Below are positions 27,201 through 34,252 of a stretch of DNA of 64,000 bases, piece after piece (positions within the stretch are counted from its first letter, which is position 1; each line of letters opens with the position of its first letter). The translations under genes and the position numbers were made by a program. The stretch is from positions 603,620 through 667,619 of the forward strand of contig CAMXCT020002024.1 in the NCBI GenBank assembly GCA_947184155.2, in the 5' to 3' direction. The notes under the pieces are model-generated. The model was not told the DNA's origin. It did no database searches and worked only from the letters and a program-made list of their open reading frames with translations. This DNA is from Cladocopium goreaui. Taxonomy: Eukaryota > Sar > Dinophyceae > Suessiales > Symbiodiniaceae.

Positions 27201-29738
27201 ATCTTTCAGCGGGTGTGAGATGTGCCGAATAAAGCATGATATGCCTTGTGTTGCAACATGCGTTGTTTGCTGCATCATGCTAGCAAGCTGTAAGTAGTCA
27301 TCCGTGTGGAAAATGTCTACTAAAAGGATATGATACGTTCCATGATCACCAGTATGTGGTACCGAGCTTTTGTGATATGGCCTTGTTGACGAGAACATAT
27401 GTTACCGACAAACAATCATGTAGCTGCGGTGTTGCAGGATGCGTTGCAGCGTTTGCGTGACTTTGTGAATGGTTTGGGAGGTGTTCCGGATGCGAGGATT
27501 GATTTGGGAATCAAAGGCAACGCAGCCAGTGGATTGGAGCGTAATTGGACGTTCGCCGAAGCCCAGAGGTCTTTGATGCTGCAGAAGCAATATTTGGAAT
27601 TTTGCGTTGGAGGCGGAGCTTTGTGGTTGTGGATGAGTTTTGTTTTGTTTTTCTTTTTTGTCGTTGTAACATATAGCTGATTTGCTGAATATGTCAGTTC
27701 TGTTGTTTTTTTTTCGGGGGGGGGGGAATTTTGTTTGCTTGTTGTGTTCTCGTTGGTGGGTCTTCATGCAGCAGGTGGTGAAGAGGATACTGAGATGATG
27801 GCAGATCATGTTTTTCGGCCTTTGCCAGAGACGGAAGATGCCTTTTTGGTGGAGCTGAACCAGAGGAATGTGGGTCCGAGTGATTATGCTTCTGCCTTGC
27901 TTGTGGAGCACAGTCTGAATCGCCAACAGATTTTGGCCATTGCGCCCATTGCTTGGGTCATGGAACAGATGTGGCTTAACCGAAGCAATCCGGACAATTG
28001 CATTGCGGATGGTGCGTGCAATGAAAGGTGCAATTGTCTTTGGCTCGGAGCTGGTGGATCTGGAAAGACGTATGCATACAGCAAAGTATTGAGGCCACTC
28101 TTTCGACGCTTCTTTGGACAGGATGGTTATGTTGCTGGTGCTCCGACTCACGCTGCTGTTCGCCTCCTGGGGCCTGAGGCCAAAACTTTGCACAAGTGGG
28201 CCAATGTGCACAAGAGCAGCAGCTTGGATCGCCGCTCCTTGCGTTCGGCGAAGAGCAAGGGCAGCCCGATCGAAAAGAAGATCGAAGGCATCATGGCCAT
28301 GCTGTTGGACGAGTTGTCGATGGTTCCTTCGGATGTGTACCATGCTGCTTCGCTTCGATTTGCCACTGTTCGACAAGCTCGACTTATGCTTGACATGGGC
28401 GATTACTTGAAGCAGTGGTTTGGGAAGGTGCCCATTGGTGTGCAAGTTGCTGACTTTCTACAATTGCGACCCACTGCGCAAGCATCCTTGTGCGAATGGG
28501 TGGATGCGCCACGAGCTACTGATCCTGCACCGCCTCAAGACCAAGAAGACCAAAGCGATGCCGAAGAGGCCGTGGAGAAGGAGGCGGCTGAACGCACCAG
28601 CAATGCCTCAGAACTTGGACGGATCGCGTTCAAGCAATCGCTTCAGCGAGTTGTGCACTTCACTGGATCCGGTCGTTTTTCGAAGTGTGCATCCGGACAG
28701 CAGCTTGTGAGGATTCTTTTGTCCATGCGGCGAGGCGAACATCTGGAGGATGCATTGTGGGGAGCTTTGGAATCTCGAGTGATCAGCCGAGAGCAACTTT
28801 TTTCTGACAATTCCTTGCGCTCAAGGTTGTTGAGTGCTCACTGGGGCGGCCTGGCGTGGGAACAGGTTGCTCGTTTACAGCATTTGCGGGTGGCTTGGGA
28901 AGCTCAACAGAGGTCCACGACTCTTTTCTTGGTGCAAGCTATTGATCGTGCATCGGGGCCCACAGATTTGACAAGGGAGCAGAGCCTGAAGGCATTGCAG
29001 GTTGTGAACATGACAAGAACGCAGTATCTCATGGGCATTTGCCCTTTGTATGAAGGGATGGCAGCACGTGTAAGTTGCATTTTGGACATGCCGATGCTGA
29101 GTCGAGAGTTGCCGGTCATTGTTCGCTCCATTAAGTTGCACCCGAAGGAACCTGTAATTTCAAACAGCAGTGGACGTGTCGTTTTGCAATATCAGCCGTT
29201 GGCCGTCTTGGTGGAGATCGATGACCCGGAATATCGTGCCATTGCATTGCCAGATGGCAGTGCTCCGAAGGGACACGTTTGGCTGCGTCCCGTTACATGT
29301 GATCAGGCCTGGGATCTTCCTCTTGGGGGCAATCAATTTATGCAGGTTCATCGCAAACAGTTGCCACTGGCACCTCGTCACGTTCTCACGCACTACGGTT
29401 TGCAGGGCATCACTGCCAGACAAGGGCTGCTTGCTTTCATGTCCAAACCGTCCTGGATGAGTCAAGCGGACTATGGCTTGGCTATGTACGTGATGTTGTC
29501 AAGGCCAACCAAGCTGGAAGATCTGTGGATAGTGGATTTGCCGCCTCGCAATGTGTTCGAAAAGTTTCTGCACGAACACAATCCTCTTTTGGTGCAGCGG
29601 ATGCGGGAGTTTGAAGGTCAGGCCTGCGTGGACGAGCGGAAGGCCTTGAAGTATGTGCATAGACTTTCATGGCAGTGCATCCCTTGGGTGTCACAGCATT
29701 TGTCTGCAGATGAAATGTCTGCTGATCTTTTTGCTTAG
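16327..29738 (+). CDS. Helitron-type RepHel gene, ~16 exons (whole locus)
   Basis: This is a rolling-circle transposase/helicase of the Helitron superfamily: an HUH endonuclease that nicks and joins single-stranded DNA, fused to a Pif1-type SF1 helicase. Sixteen exons were placed by hand. GT-AG introns with matching phase join 16327-16581, 16903-17118, 17246-17461, 17772-17987, 18125-18682, 18777-19111, 19584-20442, 20680-21033, 21303-21903, 22343-22840, 23019-24189, 24460-25241, 25492-26147, 26265-27086, 27438-~27636 and ~27775-29738. The Rep and helicase part from about 20.7 kb is secure. Joining the SAP-like modules (16.3-18 kb) to it rests on phase agreement only. Five long introns and the 3' flank carry conserved-loop hairpins. 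Helitron termini (TC...CTRR) could not be fixed by eye, so element length is unknown. Confidence 0.75.
16733..16772 (+). promoter_or_regulatory. Conserved-loop hairpin (class 1) in intron 1
   Basis: Arms TCTTGAGGTCTC / GAGATCTTGAGA. The CTCGAG palindrome has become CTTGAG on both sides, and the stem survives through U-G and G-U pairs in + strand RNA. Loop module TGTAGGGGCTGTCCGT. Confidence 0.8.
16903..17118 (+). CDS. Exon 2: 72-residue SAP-like module
   Basis: Exactly 216 bp and phase 0 at both ends, from VEEASAAKLEELRLGAV to LMKVLEPSTE. Key features are SQGREWLSRSL, EELRVLATAGGV, GKAWLPVAELRNSL. It is about 80% alike to exons 3 and 4 by eye, so the module spread by exon duplication. It has no in-frame start at the exon edge, consistent with an internal exon. 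Confidence 0.65.
17246..17461 (+). CDS. Exon 3: 72-residue SAP-like module
   Basis: 216 bp, phase 0. Same module as exon 2 with changes in the middle (MSARPLRVLAAAGGV, SNRNWLPVAELR). The preceding 127-bp intron has no hairpin, and its left part is shared with the intron after exon 3. Confidence 0.65.
17594..17634 (+). promoter_or_regulatory. Conserved-loop hairpin (class 1) in intron 3
   Basis: TCTCTTTAGGTCTC / GAGATCTTGAGA around TGTAGGGGCTGTCCGT. The upper stem GGTCTC/GAGATC is intact; the lower stem is partly eroded. Confidence 0.7.
17772..17987 (+). CDS. Exon 4: 72-residue SAP-like module
   Basis: 216 bp, phase 0, third internal copy of the module (GEEWLSRALYGIG, DELRVLATAAGV, GNAWLPVAELRNSLKKVL). 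The intron that follows (17988-18124) holds an eroded hairpin at about 18013-18053 with loop TGTGGGAGCTGTTTGT. Confidence 0.65.
18013..18053 (+). promoter_or_regulatory. Eroded conserved-loop hairpin (class 1) in intron 4
   Basis: Class 1 relic: CTTGAAGTTTC, then TGTGGGAGCTGTTTGT, then GACATCTCGAG. The stem has mismatches. It is recognisable mainly by alignment with its neighbours. Confidence 0.5.
18125..18682 (+). CDS. Exon 5: unknown helical region
   Basis: 186 codons, phase 0 both ends, beginning EPCHDDTLASGASV and ending RDNVVE before a clear GTGAGT donor. It is rich in leucine and predicted helices (LLRHQVVALLSCVLLSV). No domain is recognised. The position between SAP-like modules and the zinc finger suggests a linker region of the same protein. 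Confidence 0.55.
18777..19111 (+). CDS. Exon 6: unknown, basic and helical
   Basis: Starts VVLGILWGTKALVVDDEGEV after a strong polypyrimidine-TTGCAG acceptor; the 94-bp intron before it is the clearest small intron here. It continues with RRRRGKLDAADATYLRCLMRRYGWERF and ends near LRDSRTS. The donor (GTGTCG, phase 2) is my best guess. No family recognised. Confidence 0.55.
19340..19382 (+). promoter_or_regulatory. Conserved-loop hairpin (class 1) in intron 6, copy a
   Basis: TCTCTTGAGGTCTC / GAGATCTCCAGAA around TGTAGGGGCTGTCCGT. It is followed within 15 nt by the second dispersed motif (AATGGTACCGAGCTTTTTTT). Confidence 0.75.
19510..19552 (+). promoter_or_regulatory. Conserved-loop hairpin (class 1) in intron 6, copy b
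   Basis: TTCTCGAGGTTTC / GAGATCTCGAGG around TGTAGGGGCTGTCCGT. It lies 31 nt before the exon 7 acceptor. Confidence 0.8.
19584..20442 (+). CDS. Exon 7: C2H2 zinc-finger region
   Basis: About 286 codons. An acidic, valine-rich middle is followed near the C-terminal end by one C2H2 finger: CRLCNF..., Cys-X2-Cys then His-X4-His in EHLVEKH. After it comes EYRKKVIGLLTHLGPT. A finger followed by an EYRKK stretch upstream of the DUF6570-like part fits N-terminal regions of Helitron proteins. A weak phase-0 donor (ACA|GTTTCT) at 20442 joins exon 8 in frame; otherwise the frame stops at 20460. Confidence 0.65.
20443..20679 (+). other. Intron 7 with two dispersed motifs
   Basis: No hairpin. It carries two versions of the dispersed motif (GGGGTACTGAGCTTTTTGT near 20476 and CGTGGTACTGAGTTTTTTGC near 20550). 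Confidence 0.5.
20680..21033 (+). CDS. Exon 8: Cys-rich segment before DUF6570-like region
   Basis: 118 codons, phase 0. Contains ETACVVCARRFW (Cys-X2-Cys) and a later HPYCKGEHLLLHKRRMP. The GTGGAC donor at 21034 joins in frame to DPCLVCSDC of exon 9. The intron after it is largely a ~105-bp direct repeat (about 21061-21160 and 21163-21266). Confidence 0.6.
21163..21266 (+). repeat. ~105-bp tandem duplication inside intron 8
   Basis: Second copy of a block first seen at about 21058-21160. Both contain GACTGCACGGGTTTGTTGCT, then ATCACGGTATACCAACTTG, a form of the dispersed motif. Confidence 0.85.
21303..21903 (+). CDS. Exon 9: DUF6570-like Helitron region
   Basis: 200 codons. The order CLVCSDCKGSL, LPRHSLANDLWMG, LPMTRACMQVVVL, GFVGNSIFLPQ, TTLPPKDVD, AVLFVLVG matches the conserved layout of the DUF6570 region that precedes the Helitron Rep domain: paired Cys, ALAN-x-W-G, GN...PQ, LP, then a hydrophobic strand. 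Its exact function is unknown. The phase-1 donor (AAGC|GTGAAG) joins exon 10. Without splicing the frame stops at 21941. Confidence 0.75.
21955..22228 (+). promoter_or_regulatory. Three conserved-loop hairpins (class 2) in intron 9
   Basis: Stems GCTTCAT/ATGAAGC at 21959-21988, 22111-22140 and 22199-22228. The loops are GGTAGGGACTGTCCGA twice and GCTAGGGACTGTCCGA once. In the first copy the stem extends to about 11 pairs (GATTGCTTCAT/ATGAAGCGATC) with one U-G. The block 22141-22330 duplicates 21901-22080, including the coding tail of exon 9, so a piece of gene 3' end travels with the hairpin. Confidence 0.85.
22343..22840 (+). CDS. Exon 10: start of Helitron-like N domain
   Basis: From HLMSSIVGLNDGADEQ to LREELHY. 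It includes a basic linker (RRTLQKIRRIQKIARGTAENE) and the phrase DPATWGMSFPDLFPWGDG, the usual Helitron 'A-F-P-x-LFP-G-G' entry into the Rep domain. The intron after it runs to about 23018; an acceptor at 22991 is also phase-compatible. Confidence 0.75.
23019..24189 (+). CDS. Exon 11: Rep (HUH) catalytic core
   Basis: Runs MYDVQRRLQLMRATKAH..., then GSAHLFVTPNIADMRSS (Helitron F-x-T-x-N/P-x-D strand), VASDPVAQARCFALMMDLF, and the HUH motif RGSLHPHMLIIL. The two His codons are at 23702-23704 and 23708-23710. They should bind the divalent metal for DNA nicking. The residue between them is Pro, unlike the usual bulky hydrophobic. The exon ends HKCTKSCFKK; an alternative donor lies at 24213. A TTG microsatellite follows in the intron. 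Confidence 0.8.
24217..24346. repeat. TTG microsatellite in intron 11
   Basis: Nearly uninterrupted TTG/TGG units. Confidence 0.95.
24460..25241 (+). CDS. Exon 12: Rep domain end with Y2 tyrosine motif
   Basis: Begins MEKRRLECTTC with several Cys pairs (CTTC, GCRFGCFH, VLCRKGWP). Then come NPVAQAVMRCNVDVKYIGR, the conserved rcNxDvkyi strand of Helitron Rep, and after a variable Ser/Pro-rich insert MMNVGFYTGEYAAKKFE. The two Tyr codons are at 25199-25201 and 25211-25213: a Y-x3-Y pair followed by Lys, as in two-tyrosine HUH transposases. A GTATGT donor at 25242 leaves phase 1. Confidence 0.8.
25492..26147 (+). CDS. Exon 13: region between Rep and helicase
   Basis: NGNIEGVQRLEEEERERAKEAAAA, then AFGMNRCVAKSNGEMAYQMLFEQ, where Helitron proteins have a conserved 'e-qgA-ql-g' helix, then YNMFFRYVP. 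The middle is acidic; the end is SSVLLQCMSLLMYSRFVRRV. The phase-0 donor at 26148 is chosen because the upstream GT would bring in a stop. Confidence 0.7.
26265..27086 (+). CDS. Exon 14: linker to helicase
   Basis: 274 codons: EVRAADDSVVVPSDLHLPKD..., a Cys/His patch (CSGDCSLSHRCFACH), a long helical stretch and an acidic tail (EGHEVEDDLLLQEELDNLE). Phase 0 at both ends. The intron that follows has two forms of the dispersed motif (27150-27175 and 27350-27375). Confidence 0.65.
27438..27636 (+). CDS. Exon 15: short pre-helicase exon
   Basis: DALQRLRDFVNGLGGVPDAR through QRSLMLQKQYLEF. The acceptor GTGTTGCAG is clear. The donor is uncertain between about 27610 and 27636. A poly-T and poly-G tract (27700-27727) lies in the intron. 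Confidence 0.6.
27775..29738 (+). CDS. Exon 16: Pif1-type helicase domain
   Basis: About 654 codons ending at TAG 29736-29738. Motifs in order: Q-like HSLNRQQILAIA; Walker A GAGGSGKT (28047-28070); GAPTHAAVRLLG; Walker B LLDELSMV; motif III VQVADFLQLRPT, where the usual Gly-Asp-Phe is Ala-Asp-Phe; GLQGITARQG near motif V; and YVMLSRPTKLEDLWI (motif VI, arginine finger). This is the helicase half of RepHel, which unwinds the donor strand during rolling-circle transposition. No frameshift or stop is seen, so it may still be active. Confidence 0.85.
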
Positions 29739-29853
29739 CATTGCTGGCGGGGAGCTTCGTCAGCTGCCATGTAGCGTTGTTTAGATTTACCGGATGTCTT
29801 TGTTCGACATGGTCATCTTATTTCGACGGTATACTACACTGCGACCTGACGTA

Positions 29854-30065
29854 TGTTTCTCGCGGTAGGGACTGTCCGAGCGGGGAGCAGGCGTTGCGTC
29901 ATGAAATTAGAGTTAGAAGATGTAAAACATGACCCAACGTATGTTTCTCGCGGTAGGGACTGTCCGAGCGGGGAGCAGGCATTGTATCATGAAATTAGAG
30001 TTAGAAGATGTAAAACATGACCTGACGTATGTTTCTCACAGTAGGGACTGTCCGAGCGGGGAGCA
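29854..30065 (+). promoter_or_regulatory. Three conserved-loop hairpins (class 3) after RepHel stop
   Basis: Copies at 29854-29889, 29942-29977 and 30030-30065 in an ~88-bp tandem unit. Arms TGTTTCTCGC / GCGGGGAGCA pair over 10 positions with three U-G wobbles, possible only in + strand RNA. Loop GGTAGGGACTGTCCGA. The third copy has one mismatch and AGTAGGGACTGTCCGA. The first lies 116 nt after the stop codon. Confidence 0.85.
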
Positions 30066-31236
30066 GGCGTTGCGTCATGAAGTTAGAGTTAGAACATGTA
30101 AAACATCTACCTGACTTCAAAGGCATCCCGTAAAACTGACATTAGACAAACACTGGAGCCGGCACGTTCGTTGACTGTCATCTCTGGATCTCTGCACGCA
30201 ACCTTTACTTTGATGAAAAAGAGAAATGCACTTCGCTGTGAAGAAAAAACAAAAGGCCGAGGTCGAGAAGCAAGAGAGCTAATGAAAAAGCAAAGATAGG
30301 AAGAATAGAATGAAAAATAAGGAAAAGGAGAACGAAGAAGGAATAAATCGAAAGGGTAAGTGACAAGAGCACGAAACTTACAAAAGAGAGGAGGAACGAC
30401 AGAAAGAGAAGAAGGAGAAAAACAAAAGGCGGGACCCCCCCCACCAACACACAATTGAAACTGATGATCGACTTTGCTGTGTCGTGTTGACATGCACAAA
30501 AACCTGACCTGATGCCCTGGTTTTCGCAGTGGCAGTTAATGTATTTATATATAGCATGTGTATTGTTTGGATGTTCGCCATTCTTTGATAGACGTTGTTC
30601 GTGAAGCAGCAGTTGAGTCTTGAGCTTGTAGGTCATTCGCCAGAGGATGGTGCTTTCTTATTGCAAGCTTCGGAGTCGCGATCCCAGTCTCGAGCTTCAG
30701 CGAGTATGCTTTGTGTTGCTCCATGGGAATTCATTGTTTCACGTGCAGACCTTGTTGACCTTTTTGCTCCATAGATGTGAATCAAACATTCCGGGGCTCA
30801 GATGGCAGGAAATGGACAAGACAAGAGTGACGCATGGGGAAACAAAATACCATGCGGCATGAGCAAACAGTGTAGGCATGCTTGACAAGACACCCCCAAC
30901 AGTTGTGGCATTTTTCGAAATTTTTGAAGGGACCGTCCGTGAGATCTCAAGATTTGAAACTGCCCGATGATGTTCTCCAACATGTAGTCATTGGAAATTT
31001 GAGACATAGCCTTTCTCTTTTCAAGTGTGCCGCCATGTCGTTGGAGTCTGGATCTCTACACGGAACATTTACCTTGATGAAAAAGAGAAATACACTTTTC
31101 TGTGAAGTTTATCGCCTTGCTGTGTTGTATGATCGACTTGCTGTGTCCTGTTGTCAAAAGGTTAACGTTTAGCGATGCCGAACTTTCATGTGCTCCAGGT
31201 GTGTTGCTTCCTTGCTGTTTGGCACTCAATGTTTTG
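30066..31236 (+). other. Purine-rich spacer and decayed gene-head block
   Basis: 30200-30430 is A/G-rich with no feature. 30530-31060 is a copy of the block that heads the kinase-like gene at 37200-37660. It includes an open phrase LPDDVLQHVVIGNLRHSL, which looks F-box-like, but the frame then runs into unrelated sequence. I treat it as a truncated relic. Confidence 0.5.
30911..30954 (+). promoter_or_regulatory. Eroded conserved-loop hairpin (class 1)
   Basis: Loop TGAAGGGACCGTCCGT with a weakened stem. It is the counterpart of the intact hairpin at 37521-37560. Confidence 0.6.
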
Positions 31237-31237
31237 T

Positions 31238-31808
31238 TATCAATTCTTTTGTGGACATGTCCATGATGATTGTTTTGTGCACAGAATGAACATTCTTATT
31301 CCCATATGTACGCTGAATGTTCGTGAAACAAGTGATGATCGGAACGCATGGTTTTTGACAATGAAAATGATCTGATGCTGGTTTCGCAGTGCGGTTGATG
31401 TATTTATATATAGCATGTGTATTGTTTGCATGTTTGCCATTCTTTGATAGACGTTGTTCGGGAAGCAGCAGCTGAGTTTTGAGCTTGCAGGTCGTTCTCC
31501 AGAGGATGGTGTCTTCTTATCGCAAGCTCAGGAGTTGCGATCCCAGTCTCGAGCTTCACAGAGTATGTTTTGCGTTGGTCCATGCTAATTCACTGTTTCA
31601 CGTTCAGACCATGTTGACCTCTTTGCTCTATAGATGTGAATTGATCATTCCTTGTCTTAGATGTGAGCAAATGGACAAGACAAGAGTCACGCATGGGGAA
31701 ACAAAATACCATGCAGCATGAGCAAATAGTGTAGGCATGCTCGACAAGACACCCCAACGGTTCTGGCATTTCTCGAGATTTTTTGAGATTTCTGAACGTG
31801 GTTCGATC
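31238..31808 (+). repeat. Near-identical copy of 14.93-15.50 kb
   Basis: Aligns base for base with few changes to about 14935-15503, ending at TGGTTCGATCC. Beyond that point this copy continues with a 1.33-kb segment missing from the other copy. Homology resumes at about 33136. Confidence 0.9.
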
Positions 31809-31886
31809 CTGTGCGGGCCGATCTTGATCTGCCGCCATTTTTAAGTCGGGACCTTGAAGGTTTCGTGACGCTGAAATTTCGCCTCC

Positions 31887-32773
31887 TTGAAGTATGCTCT
31901 TTCCGTGCCGTCTGGAACATGTGTTTGTTTTCTCAGATCGACGCGAAATGCTGAGGTGGCACTGGGATCATGGTTTTTTCATGTGAAGGACCGTCAGAAT
32001 TTGAAGCAACTGTGTGCTGTTAGTGTCAAAATGTCATCATTTCGATTGAAAGAACAGTCGGGCCGATCGAATTCTTGGCATTTTTTGAGTTTCAACCTTG
32101 AAAACATTGCTGCCCCCGGGGCTCAAGAAACTGTTCTCGAGGTTTTTGTAGGGCTTGTCCGTGAGACTTCGTCACTCGCAATGGTCTTATCAGAACTGCG
32201 GACGTGGGTAGGTCTGAGCGCTGCCGATGCGGTGAGCCTTTTCGAGGAACGTGTGGAGATCGAGCCACATTGGGGCGGTCGTTGGGGCTTGAAGCCGTCG
32301 GCGACGGAGGTGCGGACATGTAGTTCACAACGTGGTCCATTTTCAATTGGACGTCATGTTTGATAGTGTTCCTTGGGCATGTGAATGCAGGCCATTCTGC
32401 GAGCACAGCAAAGTGATCCAGCGGGTGCTTCTGCCAAGGAGTTGGAAGCACACGAAATTGTCTTCACACCCGTGGGTGTGTTGAATTTGGTGGTCTCTTA
32501 GCATTTGCTGCTTTTGGGTTGGGTGTTTGTTCGTGATTGTTTTTTGCCGTGTCATGTTTGTGATTGTAGCTTTTTGTGTTCTTTGATGTTTCATGATTGT
32601 TTTTCAGTTTTGTGCATTTTCGGATGTTGTCGTCTAAGGCTGAGGGCAAACTGTGGCAATTCGAGAACTTTCCGGGATACTTTCGATTGTTCGACAAGTT
32701 GTCTGCGGAGAAAGTGGGGCCGGACGGCACATTGTATTATACAGTGATGCCGACTGCGTATGCCATCCAGTGA
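31887..32773 (+). CDS. Possible small gene in the 1.33-kb inserted segment
   Basis: Open from 31887 to 32363 (LRTWVGLSAADAVSLFEERV and GGRWGLKPSATEV recall the SAP-like modules). An exon-like stretch follows the ATGCAG acceptor at 32392 (AILRAQQSDPAGASAKELEA). A last stretch lies at 32624-32773 (MLSSKAEGKLWQFENFPGYF to AYAIQ, stop TGA). Splicing between them is not certain, and one hairpin lies inside the first frame. No function assigned. Two hairpins begin 12 nt after the final stop, as for the other genes of this domain. Confidence 0.45.
32138..32171 (+). promoter_or_regulatory. Conserved-loop hairpin (class 1 variant)
   Basis: Stem CGAGGTTTT / GAGACTTCG, nine pairs with G-U. The 3' arm differs from all other class 1 copies yet still pairs. 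Loop TGTAGGGCTTGTCCGT. Confidence 0.7.
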
Positions 32774-32785
32774 TGTGGAGGGACA

Positions 32786-32909
32786 ACGTGCTGTAGGGTC
32801 TGTCCGTGCATGTATCCTTCTGCTTCTCGGGCCTCTGTGAGCCCATTTGTTTTTTTTGCCATGCAGTGATGTGGAGAGACAACGTGCTGTAGGATTTGTC
32901 CGTGCATGT
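32786..32909 (+). promoter_or_regulatory. Two conserved-loop hairpins (class 4) after stop
   Basis: Copies at 32786-32813 and 32882-32909. Stem ACGTGC/GCATGT with one G-U pair. Loops TGTAGGGTCTGTCCGT and TGTAGGATTTGTCCGT. They lie in a ~96-bp tandem unit that starts next to the TGA at 32771. Confidence 0.8.
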
Positions 32910-33135
32910 ATCCCTCTGCTTCACGGGTCTCTGTGAGGCCATTTGTTTTTCACCATCTGTTAACAACATGTGGAACTGTTGTTGGCGATGTGGACAATCC
33001 TGGACGTCATGCGAGAGAAACACAGAGTTCTGCGAATTGATGCGCGGGACAGTATATAGGTTGTTTATCATCTGATGCGATTGGGAAAGTGACATCTTCC
33101 ATTAGGCTTGATCAACAGGTGTCACACTTGAAGTT

Positions 33136-33770
33136 TTACTTACAAATTGCATGTGCGTCTTTCGTTGCCATGTCTGTTGTTAATGTTTTTTGTCACAGTT
33201 TGTCTTTTGAAGGACTTGGCATTCTGCAGAGTCTTCTATGCTGCTGAGGGGATTTGAATGTGCGTGATGCTCGCTTACCTTGAACTCATGAAGATGACGG
33301 ATGTAGTTTATAGCATCATGGTACCGGCTTTTGCTTGTTTTTGTTGGCAAGCTGTGTGGGAAATCGTCTATTCAAATGAACAACATGTGGTTTTAGTTGG
33401 GAATTCACGGTACCAGATTTCTTTGAAATGTGTTGCTTTGACGTGTTCATTGCAAGCTTCACTGTTCAGTTTGCAGGTCTCGGCGACAATCGTGCCCATG
33501 TCCAGTGTCAAACTTAGCAGTTGTGCTTCGAGTTTCGAAGTGCGAGTGCGTAGCCAAGTGTCAAACTCATGAATGGTTTTCAGTTTCGAAGTCCATGATG
33601 ATGCAACACGGAACAAGCATAGTGCACCTCTTTACTTCTTTACCTCTTTTCTGGGCTCAGACGTGAACGGAAAGACAAGATGCATTGTGCACGGAGGAAA
33701 CAAGTGACGGTTGGCAAACAGTTATCTTTAACATTTCTTGCGCTTCTCGAAGTTTCTGTAGGGGCTGTCC
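33136..33770 (+). repeat. Near-identical copy of 15.50-16.13 kb
   Basis: Continues the paralogy of the 31.24-31.81 kb block after the inserted segment. It includes the dispersed motif (AGCATCATGGTACCGGCTTT near 33312). Confidence 0.9.
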
Positions 33771-33785
33771 GTGAGATCTCGAGAA
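33744..33785 (+). promoter_or_regulatory. Conserved-loop hairpin (class 1)
   Basis: TTCTCGAAGTTTC / GAGATCTCGAGAA with one A-C mismatch. Loop TGTAGGGGCTGTCCGT. Confidence 0.75.
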
Positions 33786-34049
33786 TTGCATTTTGGTAAT
33801 GTCAGTGTTTGTTTATTACGATGCAGTGGATCTATGTGATGTATAACACGAAAAATATATGTGATGTTTTCATTGAAATGCATGAGTAGTGGACAAAAAA
33901 ACATATTACGGGAAGCATTGTAGCGTTCAATGTTGTACCGTTCAATTTTGTCAAAACGCATGAACAGTGAACAAAACAAATTATATGGGAATCATCGTAC
34001 CGTTCAATTTTGACGATCGGCCATTTTATATCTTGGACATTTGTTGCAC

Positions 34050-34091
34050 TTCTCGAGGTTTCTGTAGGGGCTGTCCGTGAGATCTCGGGAA
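34050..34091 (+). promoter_or_regulatory. Conserved-loop hairpin (class 1), leader of J-domain gene
   Basis: TTCTCGAGGTTTC / GAGATCTCGGGAA (one extra U-G). Loop TGTAGGGGCTGTCCGT. It lies 161 nt before the ATG at 34253, with the same following leader text as at 16155. Confidence 0.85.
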
Positions 34092-34252
34092 TTGCATTGT
34101 GATGATGTCAGGTTTTGGTTACGATGCCGTGGATCTATGTGATATATAGCACAAAAAAATATATGTGATGTTTTCATTCATTTCAATGCAGCAACAGTGG
34201 AAAAAAAGTACGGCAATCATTGCGTATTTAATTTTGTCTCGGCCGCGACTCA

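Noticed and set aside
32118-32126. GGCTCAAG, as in the end of the dinoflagellate spliced leader
   Set aside because: Only eight bases match and the rest of the leader is absent; chance is likely.
15627-33572. Near-identical ~104-codon frames at 15627-15941 and 33258-33572
   Set aside because: They lie in a recently duplicated block and run across a dispersed noncoding motif; identity reflects duplication, not protein conservation.
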